DNA of 9,527 nucleotides from CAZXCG01 sp964639205. Its GTDB lineage: Bacteria; Bacillota; Clostridia; Oscillospirales; Acutalibacteraceae. Below, one piece after another: positions 1-6,437 of this stretch (its first letter is position 1; every line of letters starts with the position of its first letter). The position numbers and the translations under genes are program-made. The stretch spans positions 1 to 9,527 of the forward strand of contig CAZXCG010000038.1 in the NCBI GenBank assembly GCA_964639205.1, given 5' to 3'. Below the pieces are notes generated by a model. It did no database searches. It had not been told where the DNA came from and saw only the letters and a program-made list of their open reading frames with translations.

Positions 1-34
1 ACTTTGAGAGAAAAATTGAAAACCTGCAGTAAAG

Positions 35-54
35 TGTTACGCTTTTGTTACGCT
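35..54. repeat. Tandem 9-bp direct repeat, 11-bp period
   Basis: TGTTACGCT occurs at 35-43 and again at 46-54, separated by TT, so the copies repeat every 11 bp, about one helical turn. It lies just beyond the guaA terminator, in the short gene-free end of the window (1-60). Two half-sites one turn apart are the layout of response-regulator (OmpR/PhoB-type) binding sites, but I recognise no specific regulator, and the gene it might serve lies outside the window. The repeat is seen directly; any binding role is inference. Confidence 0.4.
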
Positions 55-60
55 CTGCAA

Positions 61-106
61 ACAAAAAGACCCCGATAGCCCTGATTTTACAAGGCTTTCG
101 GGGTTT
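61..106 (-). terminator. Intrinsic terminator after guaA
   Basis: Read on the minus strand, ACCCCGAAAGCC (104-93) pairs with GGCTATCGGGGT (80-69) in a 12-bp stem with one mismatch and a 12-nt loop. It is followed by CTTTTTGTTT. It begins about 10 nt after the guaA stop and marks the end of the purine operon. A weaker T-rich run on the plus side could make it partly bidirectional. Confidence 0.85.
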
Positions 107-113
107 CTTGTCG

Positions 114-1676
114 TTATTCCCACTCGACTGTGCCGGGGGGTTTGGAGGTGATGTCGTAAACTATGCGGTTAACTCCCTTCACCTCGTTGGTAATACGGTT
201 GGAAACTGTTGCAAGAATGTCGTATGGAATTTTTGCCCAGTCGGCAGTCATAAAATCATCGGTCGTTATTGCACGGATAGCAATAACATTTTCGTAAGTC
301 CTATGATCGCCCATAACGCCGACGGCTTTGGCGCCGGTGTAGATGCAAAAAAACTGGCTGAGATTCTTTTCGTACCCGTTTTTAGCCATTTCGTCGCGGA
401 GTACAAAATCGGCGTCCTGCAAAATACGGATTTTCTCCGCAGTTATTTCCCCTATTATCCGTACTCCGAGACCGGGCCCGGGAAAAGGCTGTCGCCAAAC
501 AAGCTCCCGCGGTATACCGAGCTTTTCTCCGACTGCGCGAACCTCATCCTTGAACAAATCCTTAAGAGGCTCTATAATCCCGAGAAAATTGACGTCCTCG
601 GGAATTTCGCAGAGATTATGATGTGTTTTTATTACATCGCTTCCGGCTTCGGAGCCGGACTTTCCCTTGCCGCTTTCTATACGGTCGGGGTAAATTGTAC
701 CCTGAGCGAAAAATGCGTTTCCGTCTGTGCGGCGTTTAATTTCATCCCAAAATACGCTGTAAAACTCGTCGCCGATGATATGACGTTTTTTCTCCGGATC
801 CGTTTCGCCTTTAAGCTTCGGCAAAAAAACATCGCCGCAATTTATGCGGACAAAATTAACGTCGAATAACTTTGTAAAGGTTTGCTCTACAAAATCGCCT
901 TCGTCCTTGCGCATAAGACCGTGATCTACAAATACACAGGTCAACCTATTGCCTATAGCCCGGCTGAGAAGCGCGGCAGCGACAGAGCTGTCAACTCCGC
1001 CGGAAAGACCGAGGATAACCTCTTTGCCGGCGGTTTTCCGCCGCAGCTCGGCTACAGTATCGTCTATAAAGCTGTCCATTATCCAATCGCCGCTGCATTG
1101 GCAGACTTTATACAGAAAATTCTCGAGAATTTTATTGCCGTATTCGGAATGAGTTACCTCCGGGTGGAACTGAACGGCATACAGATTATCTTTTTCGTCC
1201 TGCATAGCGGCGCACGGGCATTTGTCGGTTTTGGCAATAATCTTAAAGCCCGCAGGAGGTTCGGAAATATAGTCCGTGTGGCTCATCCAGACGACGCTGT
1301 TTTCGGGTACGCCTTCAAAGAGCGGGCTGTTTGCGCAGACATTCAGGTCAATTTTACCGTATTCGGAAACCGAGGCGGTTTCCACCTTCCCGTTGCGCAT
1401 CCATGAAATAAGCTGACAACCGTAGCATATTCCGAGAATCGGCACTCCGATATTCAGAATATCCTTTGAGTAATGCGGCGACTGCTCGTCATAAACGGAA
1501 TTCGGACCCCCCGTGAAAATTATGCCCTTATAATTTCCCTGCCGTATTTTTTCAATAGGAGTGGTGTATGGAAGAATTTCGGCATATATATGGTGGTCGC
1601 GGACGCGTCTGGCGATGAGCTGGTTGTACTGCCCGCCGAAGTCCAAAACTAAAATTGCCTCATTGCTTTTTCTCAT
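114..1676 (-). CDS. guaA: GMP synthase (glutamine-hydrolysing)
   Basis: GuaA converts XMP to GMP using ATP and glutamine, the last step of guanine nucleotide synthesis, in the cytoplasm. At 520 aa it has the usual bacterial length and architecture. An N-terminal class I glutamine amidotransferase (about 8-190) carries the nucleophile Cys84 in GICYGCQL and the His171/Glu173 pair in QFHPEVTHSEYG. An ATP-pyrophosphatase domain follows, with P-loop SGGVDSS at 225-231. The C-terminal dimerisation/XMP-binding domain contains RQPFPGPGLGVRIIGE and ends in the family-typical PPGTVEWE. The ATG start has GGAGGA at 1681-1686, four nt upstream. It is the last gene of the purC-purB-purA-guaA operon, 14 nt after the purA stop, and is followed directly by an intrinsic terminator. 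All key residues are present and nothing suggests decay. Confidence 0.98.
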   Translation of the reverse strand: MRKSNEAILVLDFGGQYNQLIARRVRDHHIYAEILPYTTPIEKIRQGNYKGIIFTGGPNSVYDEQSPHYSKDILNIGVPILGICYGCQLISWMRNGKVETASVSEYGKIDLNVCANSPLFEGVPENSVVWMSHTDYISEPPAGFKIIAKTDKCPCAAMQDEKDNLYAVQFHPEVTHSEYGNKILENFLYKVCQCSGDWIMDSFIDDTVAELRRKTAGKEVILGLSGGVDSSVAAALLSRAIGNRLTCVFVDHGLMRKDEGDFVEQTFTKLFDVNFVRINCGDVFLPKLKGETDPEKKRHIIGDEFYSVFWDEIKRRTDGNAFFAQGTIYPDRIESGKGKSGSEAGSDVIKTHHNLCEIPEDVNFLGIIEPLKDLFKDEVRAVGEKLGIPRELVWRQPFPGPGLGVRIIGEITAEKIRILQDADFVLRDEMAKNGYEKNLSQFFCIYTGAKAVGVMGDHRTYENVIAIRAITTDDFMTADWAKIPYDILATVSNRITNEVKGVNRIVYDITSKPPGTVEWE

Positions 1677-1690
1677 AAATTCCTCCGCTT

Positions 1691-2971
1691 TTACCTGTAT
1701 ATTATATCATCACGGGAAGGTCCGTTGGAAACTATGCCGATATGTATGCCGATTTCCTTTTCGGCATACTCTATGTAATTTCTGCAATTTTCGGGAAGAT
1801 CCTGATAATTGCGGATACCGCGTATGTCGCAGTTCCAGCCGGGCAGAACCTTGTAAACAGGTTTGCAGCGTTTAAGTCGCGAGGTTGACGGGAAGAAGTC
1901 TATAATTTTACCGTCAAGCTCATAACCTACGCAAACGGGAATTTCCGTGAGATAGCCGAGAACGTCAAGTACTGTAAAAGCAACGCAGGTAGCGCCCTGA
2001 ACACGGCAGCCGTAACGCGAGGCGACAAGATCAAGCCATCCCATTCTCCTTGGTCTTCCGGTTGTAGCGCCGTACTCGCCGCCGTCACCGCCGCGCCGTC
2101 TGAGCTCGTCGGCTTCTTCGCCGAAAATTTCGCTTACAAATTCACCCGCGCCTACCGCGCTTGAATAAGCCTTAACAACGGCAATAACCTCCTTTATCTC
2201 GTAAGGAGGAATTCCGCCCGCGCCAACAGCGCCGTACCCGGCTACCGTGTTGGATGAAGTAACCATTGGGTAAATGCCAAAATCCGTATCCTTAAGAGAG
2301 CCGAGCTGACCCTCCAATAAGATATTTTTGCCGTTCCTTACCGCGTCATACAGAAAGCTGAATGTGTCGGCAACATAAGGCGCAAGAAGCTCCTTATACT
2401 CCATAAGCCTATTGAATATTTCGTCAACGGTTATTTCGGGCTTGCCGTACAGATTTCTGAGAGTGGCGTTTTTGATTTCAAGCGTGCGGGCGATTTTATC
2501 CCTGAGATATTCCGGATCATCATAAAGCTCGTTTATCTGAAAACCGATTTTTGAATATTTATCCGAGTAAAACGGCGCAATGCCGCTTTTGGTGGAGCCG
2601 AAGGAATTTTTTCCGAGGCGCTCCTCTTCGTAGCAGTCGAAAGAGACGTGATACGGCATTACTATCTGCGCCCTGTCTGATATTAAAATGTTAGGCTTCG
2701 CAACCCCGCGCTCCTCCAACTCCTTAATTTCCTTAACAAAATTTTCAACACTGAAAGCAACGCCGTTGCCGATAATATTTGTTATATGACTGTGAAACAC
2801 GCCGGAAGGGAGCTGATGCAAAGCAAATTTGCCGTAGTTGTTTACAATTGTGTGCCCTGCGTTGCTGCCGCCCTGAAAGCGTATGACAATGTCGCTTTCC
2901 TGTGCAAGGACGTCGGTTATTTTACCCTTGCCCTCATCTCCCCAATTGGCGCCGACTATAGCTTTTACCAT
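1691..2971 (-). CDS. purA: Adenylosuccinate synthetase, divergent clostridial form
   Basis: PurA joins IMP and aspartate to adenylosuccinate with GTP hydrolysis, the committed step to AMP. The length (426 aa) is normal. The N-terminal GDEGKGK loop (11-17, general base Asp12), the GGSNAGHT motif with His40, SDRAQIVMPYH (98-108) and GATTGRPRR (301-309) are intact, so activity is expected. Several usually invariant stretches differ. KAYTTRVG is KAYSSAVG (267-274), the G-T-T-G-R-G-I-G-P loop is GSTKSGIAP (125-133), and the guanine-reading TKLDVL motif is TVLDVL (333-338, Val334 for Lys). I recall the same changes in PurA of other gut Clostridia, so this looks like a subfamily, not damage. The ATG start is preceded by an AAGGGGAAA ribosome binding site. 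A structured leader element (3000-3082) lies between it and purB. Confidence 0.96.
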   Translation of the reverse strand: MVKAIVGANWGDEGKGKITDVLAQESDIVIRFQGGSNAGHTIVNNYGKFALHQLPSGVFHSHITNIIGNGVAFSVENFVKEIKELEERGVAKPNILISDRAQIVMPYHVSFDCYEEERLGKNSFGSTKSGIAPFYSDKYSKIGFQINELYDDPEYLRDKIARTLEIKNATLRNLYGKPEITVDEIFNRLMEYKELLAPYVADTFSFLYDAVRNGKNILLEGQLGSLKDTDFGIYPMVTSSNTVAGYGAVGAGGIPPYEIKEVIAVVKAYSSAVGAGEFVSEIFGEEADELRRRGGDGGEYGATTGRPRRMGWLDLVASRYGCRVQGATCVAFTVLDVLGYLTEIPVCVGYELDGKIIDFFPSTSRLKRCKPVYKVLPGWNCDIRGIRNYQDLPENCRNYIEYAEKEIGIHIGIVSNGPSRDDIIYR

Positions 2972-2999
2972 TATAAATTTCCCCTTTTTAGAGTAATTC

Positions 3000-3082
3000 T
3001 TTTAAATCGGAGCAATGCCCCCACCGGGCTTGCCCGGAACGAAGCCTGCGATAGATTGCACCGTGCGCGGGGACGTCCGCGC
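3000..3082 (-). repeat. Structured leader repeat, copy R1 (purB-purA gap)
   Basis: This element fills most of the 116-bp gap between the purB stop and the purA start. It shares AATCGGAGCAA (3005-3015) and CCGTGCGCGGGGA (3061-3073), both written on the plus strand, with copy R2 at 5354-5455, and the intervening text (R1 GCGATAGATTGCA, R2 GCGATGGATTACAG) is closely similar. Clear hairpins are CCGGGCTTGCCCGG (3024-3037) and GCGCGG/CCGCGC (3065-3070 with 3077-3082). Its A/T-rich edge lies about 28 nt upstream of the purA start codon. The function is unknown: it may be a processing or stability element, a cis-regulatory RNA, or a dispersed repeat. Confidence 0.65.
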
Positions 3083-3087
3083 TAAAG

Positions 3088-4521
3088 TTATACGTTTATT
3101 TCTACCTCGCCGTCTGCTAAAGCTGCGTAAGGCGCAATTGCGGGAGCAACAACCTCCGCCAAAAACTCCTCGGTTTGTTCTTTTGCCCGTCCCGTATATT
3201 TTTCGGGCTGCAAAATAGCTTGCAGCTCCTCCAATCCGACTCCGAAAGCAGGATCGGCGGCAATACGCTCGAGAAGGTCGTTTTCCTTTCCCTGCTCTTT
3301 TATTGCTTTGGACGCCGCCATAGAATGCTCGCGTATTTTTTCGTGAAGGATCTGGCGGTCACCGCCGCGTTTGACCGCGTCCATCATTATATTTTCGGTC
3401 GCCATAAACGGAAGCTCCCTTTTAAGATGCTGTTCTATTACCTTCTCGTAAACAACAAGTCCGTCCGCAACATTTGCATAAAGGTTAAGAACGGCGTCCG
3501 CAGCAAGGAAAGCCTCCGGAACGCTCAGCCGCTTATTGGCGCTGTCGTCAAGGGTTCTTTCAAACCATTGCGAAGCAGCGGTAAACGAAGCGTTGAGAAC
3601 GTCTGTCATTATGTATCTTGCAAGCGAACCTATCCGTTCGCTGCGCATCGGGTTGCGCTTATAAGCCATTGCCGACGAGCCGATTTGATTTTTCTCAAAC
3701 GGTTCCTCAACTTCCTTGAGATGCTGCAAAAGGCGTATATCGTTTGAAAATTTAGCCGCGCTTTGAGCAACCGAGCTTAACACGGCAAGAATTTGAGCGT
3801 CAATCTTGCGCGAGTAGGTTTGACCCGAAACGGCAAAGCAGCTCTCAAAGCCCATCTTCCGCGCAATTTTGCGGTCAAGCTCCTTTACCTTTTCATGGTC
3901 GCCGTCAAACAGCTCCAAGAAGCTTGCCTGTGTTCCCGTAGTACCCTTTGAACCGAGAAGCTTTGCTTTTGAAAGCCTGAATTCAATATCCTCAAGATCC
4001 ATAAGAAGATCTTGAATCCAAAGCGTTGCGCGCTTTCCTACGGTTGTGGGCTGCGCGGGCTGAAAATGCGTGAACGCAAGCGTAGGCAGAGCCTTGTATT
4101 TTTCCGCAAAGGAAGAAAGCTTCCTTATAACAAGCACTACCTTATTGCGGATAATTTTGAGCGCCTCCGTCATAATGATTATGTCGGTATTATCGCCCAC
4201 ATAGCAGGAGGTAGCTCCCAAATGAATAATACCCTTTGCCTTTGGACATTGCACCCCGTAGGCGTAAACATGCGACATTACGTCGTGGCGGACAACCTTT
4301 TCACGCTCCTGAGCAACCTCATAGTTTATATCGTCGCAATGCTCCTTTAACTCGTCAATCTGCTCCCGAGTTATCGGCAAACCAAGCTCCATTTCGGATT
4401 CCGCCAATGCAATCCACAGCTTTCTCCAGGTTCTGAACTTCATATCCGGAGAAAAAAGATATTTCATTTCTTTATCGGCATATCTGGCTGATAACGGGGA
4501 TTCGTATACGTCCTTTGACAT
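3088..4521 (-). CDS. purB: Adenylosuccinate lyase, long type
   Basis: PurB splits fumarate from SAICAR (giving AICAR) and from adenylosuccinate (giving AMP), so it serves both IMP synthesis and the AMP branch. It belongs to the fumarase/aspartase superfamily and acts as a homotetramer. The general-acid His152 lies in THFQPAQPTTVGKR, the TSCYVGDNTD motif is at 104-113, and the mobile signature loop is GSSAMAYKRNP (281-291), holding the catalytic serine. At 477 aa it is longer than the roughly 430-aa Bacillus form. Its motifs read much more like human ADSL, which has SSAMPYKRNPMRSE where this has Ala for Pro. The ATG has an AGAGGT site at 4526-4531, four nt upstream. The gene sits between purC and purA in the operon. 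All active-site motifs are present. Confidence 0.97.
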   Translation of the reverse strand: MSKDVYESPLSARYADKEMKYLFSPDMKFRTWRKLWIALAESEMELGLPITREQIDELKEHCDDINYEVAQEREKVVRHDVMSHVYAYGVQCPKAKGIIHLGATSCYVGDNTDIIIMTEALKIIRNKVVLVIRKLSSFAEKYKALPTLAFTHFQPAQPTTVGKRATLWIQDLLMDLEDIEFRLSKAKLLGSKGTTGTQASFLELFDGDHEKVKELDRKIARKMGFESCFAVSGQTYSRKIDAQILAVLSSVAQSAAKFSNDIRLLQHLKEVEEPFEKNQIGSSAMAYKRNPMRSERIGSLARYIMTDVLNASFTAASQWFERTLDDSANKRLSVPEAFLAADAVLNLYANVADGLVVYEKVIEQHLKRELPFMATENIMMDAVKRGGDRQILHEKIREHSMAASKAIKEQGKENDLLERIAADPAFGVGLEELQAILQPEKYTGRAKEQTEEFLAEVVAPAIAPYAALADGEVEINV

Positions 4522-4553
4522 TTTTACCTCTGCTTTCTGCTATGTGATATTGC

Positions 4554-4565
4554 GGCGTCTCCGCC
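4554..4565 (-). other. GNRA-capped hairpin before purB
   Basis: On the minus strand GGCG-GAGA-CGCC forms a 4-bp stem closed by a GNRA tetraloop (GAGA), about 33 nt upstream of the purB start. It lies in the purC-purB spacer. It is short, and whether it acts as a processing or stability element is inference. Confidence 0.35.
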
Positions 4566-4582
4566 CCTTATTTAACTAATAT

Positions 4583-4614
4583 AAGCGGCAGTGTTAAAAC
4601 AAAGCCGCTTTTTT
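4583..4614 (+). terminator. Hairpin in purC-purB gap, terminator-like on the plus strand
   Basis: AAGCGGC (4583-4589) pairs with GCCGCTT (4604-4610) around a 14-nt loop, and on the plus strand it runs into TTTTTT (4609-4614). This is the signature of a weak intrinsic terminator facing the purine operon, so it would stop antisense transcription. On the minus strand the 3' side is only TTATATTAG, so it could at most partly attenuate transcription between purC and purB. Confidence 0.45.
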
Positions 4615-4627
4615 GATAATCTTTAGA

Positions 4628-5332
4628 TTATAGACCTATTCTCCTCATCATTTCGGCGTATGCCTCTTCAACTCCGCCAAGATCGCGGCGGAATCTGTCT
4701 TTATCGAGCTTTTCGCCCGTGTTTATGTCCCAAAAACGGCAGGTATCGGGAGAAATCTCGTCCGCTAAGAGTATTTCGCCGTGGAAACGTCCGAACTCAA
4801 GCTTGAAATCTATTAAATCCACATTGCATTCTTTAAAGAAAGAAAGCATATATTCGTTTACTTTGAAAGCAATTTCGGAAATTATGTCGATTTCCTCTTT
4901 TGTGGCAAGCTCAGCGGCGAGAATGTGATATTCGTTTACAATGGGATCTCCGAGCTCGTCGTTTTTATAGCAAAATTCAAGGACGGTCGTTTTCATTGGC
5001 GTACCCTCGGGAAGTCCGAGCCTTTGTGAAAGACTGCCGGCGGCCTTATTTCTTACGATAACCTCAAGCGGAACGATTTCCACCTTTTTAACTACCGTAT
5101 CTCTGTCGTTTATTTCCTCGACAAAATGTGTTTTCACACCCGCCTGCTCGAGCTTTTTGAACATAAAATTGCTCATTTTGTTGTTCACAACGCCCTTGCC
5201 GACGATAGTGCCTTTTTTTACGCCGTTAAACGCCGTTGCATCATCCTTGTATGAAACTATGCAATAGTCGCTGTCGTCCGTTGCATATACTTTTTTTGCC
5301 TTGCCCTCGTAGAGCAGCTCTGTCTTTTTCAA
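4628..5332 (-). CDS. purC: SAICAR synthase
   Basis: PurC (phosphoribosylaminoimidazole-succinocarboxamide synthase) joins CAIR and aspartate with ATP to give SAICAR, the substrate of PurB encoded just downstream. The open frame reaches an ATG at 5368, but I place the start at the TTG at 5332-5330. GGAGGAA (5344-5338) lies five nt upstream of it, inside what would be coding sequence for the longer form, and family members begin with KKTELLYEGKAKKVY. That gives 234 aa, normal for the bacterial single-domain enzyme. Both family signatures are intact, PLEVIVRNKAAGSL (88-101) and LIDFKLEFG (173-181), followed by ADEISPDTCRFWD (190-202). It is the first gene of the operon, with a predicted promoter at 5492-5520 and a leader of about 150 nt containing repeat R2. 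Confidence 0.95.
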   Translation of the reverse strand: MKKTELLYEGKAKKVYATDDSDYCIVSYKDDATAFNGVKKGTIVGKGVVNNKMSNFMFKKLEQAGVKTHFVEEINDRDTVVKKVEIVPLEVIVRNKAAGSLSQRLGLPEGTPMKTTVLEFCYKNDELGDPIVNEYHILAAELATKEEIDIISEIAFKVNEYMLSFFKECNVDLIDFKLEFGRFHGEILLADEISPDTCRFWDINTGEKLDKDRFRRDLGGVEEAYAEMMRRIGL

Positions 5333-5338
5333 AAAAAT

Positions 5339-5344
5339 TCCTCC
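5339..5344 (-). promoter_or_regulatory. RBS that decides the purC TTG start
   Basis: GGAGGA on the minus strand lies 6 nt before the TTG at 5332. It would fall inside the coding region if either upstream ATG (5368 or 5350) were used, so it argues for the shorter protein. Confidence 0.8.
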
Positions 5345-5353
5345 AAACATATG

Positions 5354-5455
5354 TTTTAATCGGAGCAACGCTCCGGCAAGCCTGATTAAACCGGAGCTTG
5401 CGATGGATTACAGCCGTGCGCGGGGAGCACCGGCACCTCGGGACTCCGGCGTGAG
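5354..5455 (-). repeat. Structured leader repeat, copy R2 (purC leader)
   Basis: This is the largest copy of the leader element, lying wholly inside the predicted purC 5' UTR. It shares AATCGGAGCAA (5358-5368) and CCGTGCGCGGGGA (5414-5426) with R1. Nested inverted repeats include CGGAGC/GCTCCG (5361-5366 with 5370-5375), GCAAGC/GCTTGC (5376-5381 with 5396-5401) and GCCGTGC/GCACCGGC with one bulge (5413-5434). It ends about 21 nt before the start codon. It resembles no riboswitch I know: the conserved cores of the purine, PRPP and T-box classes are not visible. Confidence 0.65.
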
Positions 5456-5468
5456 ATTATACTTACAA

Positions 5469-5481
5469 TCGTTTTAAACGA
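5469..5481. promoter_or_regulatory. Inverted repeat just inside the purC transcript
   Basis: TCGTTT-T-AAACGA is a perfect 6-bp inverted repeat beginning a few nt after the predicted +1 (about 5485). It could be an operator or a 5'-end stabilising hairpin. It is not a clear match to the B. subtilis PurR box as I know it. Confidence 0.35.
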
Positions 5482-5491
5482 ATACACAGAT

Positions 5492-5520
5492 ATTATAATA
5501 TAAAAAAGCTTTGGAATCAA
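5492..5520 (-). promoter_or_regulatory. Sigma-A promoter of the purC operon
   Basis: On the minus strand TTGATT (5520-5515) and TATAAT (5497-5492) are separated by exactly 17 bp. The start of transcription would be near 5485, giving a leader of about 150 nt. No terminator is visible between this promoter and the phosphoesterase gene upstream, so read-through from that gene is possible. Confidence 0.8.
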
Positions 5521-5562
5521 TATTTTTTTCATATTTTCCCTTTAAAACCCAAAACGCCTTTA

Positions 5563-6105
5563 TTACAGCGTATACTGATGCAGAATATTGCCCTCAAAGT
5601 CCTTCCAAAGAAAGAGCTTGTCCCGCATCAGAATATATCCGTGCCGGCTGTTATCTTTGGGGATAGAAACGGAGCCGGGATTCATATAAATATAATTTTC
5701 GTGCCGCCTGCACCCGGGTACGTGGGTATGTCCGTTAAGCAGTATATCCCCTTTGTGTAAAGGCGGCAGACGCTTCTCGTTATAATTGTGACCGTGAGAA
5801 GCAAATATCATTATGCTGCCGACATTAACGATAGCATATTCCGCAAGAACCGGAAACTCGAGAACCGTTTGGTCAACCTCCGCCTCACAGTTACCCCGGA
5901 CGCAAAGAATATCGTTTTTTACGGCATTGAGCAATTCTATAACCTTTTTGGGATTGTAATCTCTCGGCAAATCGTTTCTCGGTCCGTGGTACAGAAGGTC
6001 GCCGAGCAGCAAGAGCCTGTCGGCTTTTTCCGAGGCGTAAGCTTCAAGCATTTTCCCGCAATAATACTCGGAGCCGTGTATATCCGAAGCAATCATCCAT
6101 TTCAC
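5563..6105 (-). CDS. YfcE/MJ0936-type metallophosphoesterase
   Basis: A predicted two-metal phosphodiesterase of the calcineurin-like fold, YfcE type. Characterised relatives hydrolyse model phosphodiesters and need manganese or similar metals; the physiological substrate is not established. At 180 aa it matches the family length. Metal ligands appear in order: Asp8 and His10 (SDIHGS), Asp36 (GDLLYHG), Asn72 (RGNCE), His104 (SHGH), and His126 and His128 (GHTHVP), followed by NPGS at 142-145. No signal peptide or membrane segment is seen, so it should be cytoplasmic. The start is GTG at 6105, with GGAGG at 6116-6120 ten nt upstream; the next in-frame ATG (residue 4) is too far from that site. 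It has its own promoter (6242-6270). It precedes the purine operon on the same strand, but a nucleotide-related role is only a guess from position. Confidence 0.9.
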   Translation of the reverse strand: MKWMIASDIHGSEYYCGKMLEAYASEKADRLLLLGDLLYHGPRNDLPRDYNPKKVIELLNAVKNDILCVRGNCEAEVDQTVLEFPVLAEYAIVNVGSIMIFASHGHNYNEKRLPPLHKGDILLNGHTHVPGCRRHENYIYMNPGSVSIPKDNSRHGYILMRDKLFLWKDFEGNILHQYTL

Positions 6106-6157
6106 TTTTATTCTGCCTCCGTCTCTGTCTTAATTGAAGTCGGAACAAAGCTGAAAA

Positions 6158-6190
6158 GGCAGCTAAATATCCGGCTTAAACCCGGCAGCC
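6158..6190 (-). other. Nested hairpin in the phosphoesterase leader
   Basis: Within the predicted 130-nt leader, minus-strand GGCTGC and GCTGCC can pair with one mismatch around an inner CCGG/CCGG stem. No known riboswitch core is recognised. It may be a structural leader element or chance in GC-rich sequence. Confidence 0.3.
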
Positions 6191-6218
6191 CCAACGCAGA
6201 TTTTGAGAAAGCCGTTTG

Positions 6219-6234
6219 GGCGGAATGTTCCGCC
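6219..6234. promoter_or_regulatory. 16-bp palindrome at the phosphoesterase +1
   Basis: GGCGGAATGTTCCGCC is a perfect 7+2+7 inverted repeat lying immediately at the predicted transcription start (about 6235). It could be a repressor operator or a 5'-terminal hairpin protecting the mRNA. Confidence 0.45.
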
Positions 6235-6241
6235 GCGGATA

Positions 6242-6270
6242 ATTATAGCATTATATTTATGTGATGGCAA
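6242..6270 (-). promoter_or_regulatory. Sigma-A promoter of the phosphoesterase gene
   Basis: TTGCCA (6270-6265) and TATAAT (6247-6242) on the minus strand are 17 bp apart, and TG one base before the -10 box makes it an extended -10. A second inverted repeat, AAGCCG/CGGCTT (6269-6274 with 6281-6286), overlaps the upstream edge of the -35 box and might be an operator half. Confidence 0.8.
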
Positions 6271-6355
6271 GCCGGAAAATCGGCTTAAATGAAAATATCA
6301 AATAGAGTATTTTTGAAAAGCTCGGCAGGAGAGCGGGAATTTTTAAGAAAAAAAC

Positions 6356-6384
6356 TTGCAATTTGTATTGTATTATGATATACT
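6356..6384 (+). promoter_or_regulatory. Sigma-A promoter of secG
   Basis: TTGCAA (6356-6361) and TATACT (6379-6384) are 17 bp apart. The predicted start near 6391 leaves a leader of about 47 nt. That leader contains a small hairpin, AAGCC-GAAG-GGCTT (6406-6419), just before the ribosome binding site. Confidence 0.8.
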
Positions 6385-6437
6385 GACGTAGTAACTATCA
6401 GAAATAAGCCGAAGGGCTTTTGAAAGGACAGGTAAAT

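Noticed and set aside
45..869. Long plus-strand open frame (274 aa) opposite guaA
   Set aside because: It lies wholly antisense to a GMP synthase with every motif intact, has no family resemblance, and its start overlaps the guaA terminator.
5333..5368. Twelve-residue N-terminal extension of PurC from the ATG at 5368
   Set aside because: The Shine-Dalgarno sequence GGAGGA lies inside the extension and family members start at KKTELLYEGKAKK, so the TTG at 5332 fits better.
5354..5485. Purine (G-box), PRPP or T-box riboswitch in the purC leader
   Set aside because: The conserved core sequences of these classes are not visible on the minus strand; the region is explained by the repeat shared with non-purine loci.
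5788..6264. Plus-strand open frame (158 aa) antisense to the phosphoesterase and running into its leader
   Set aside because: The opposite strand carries all metal-binding motifs, and this frame crosses the minus-strand promoter. No convincing ribosome binding site or family resemblance.
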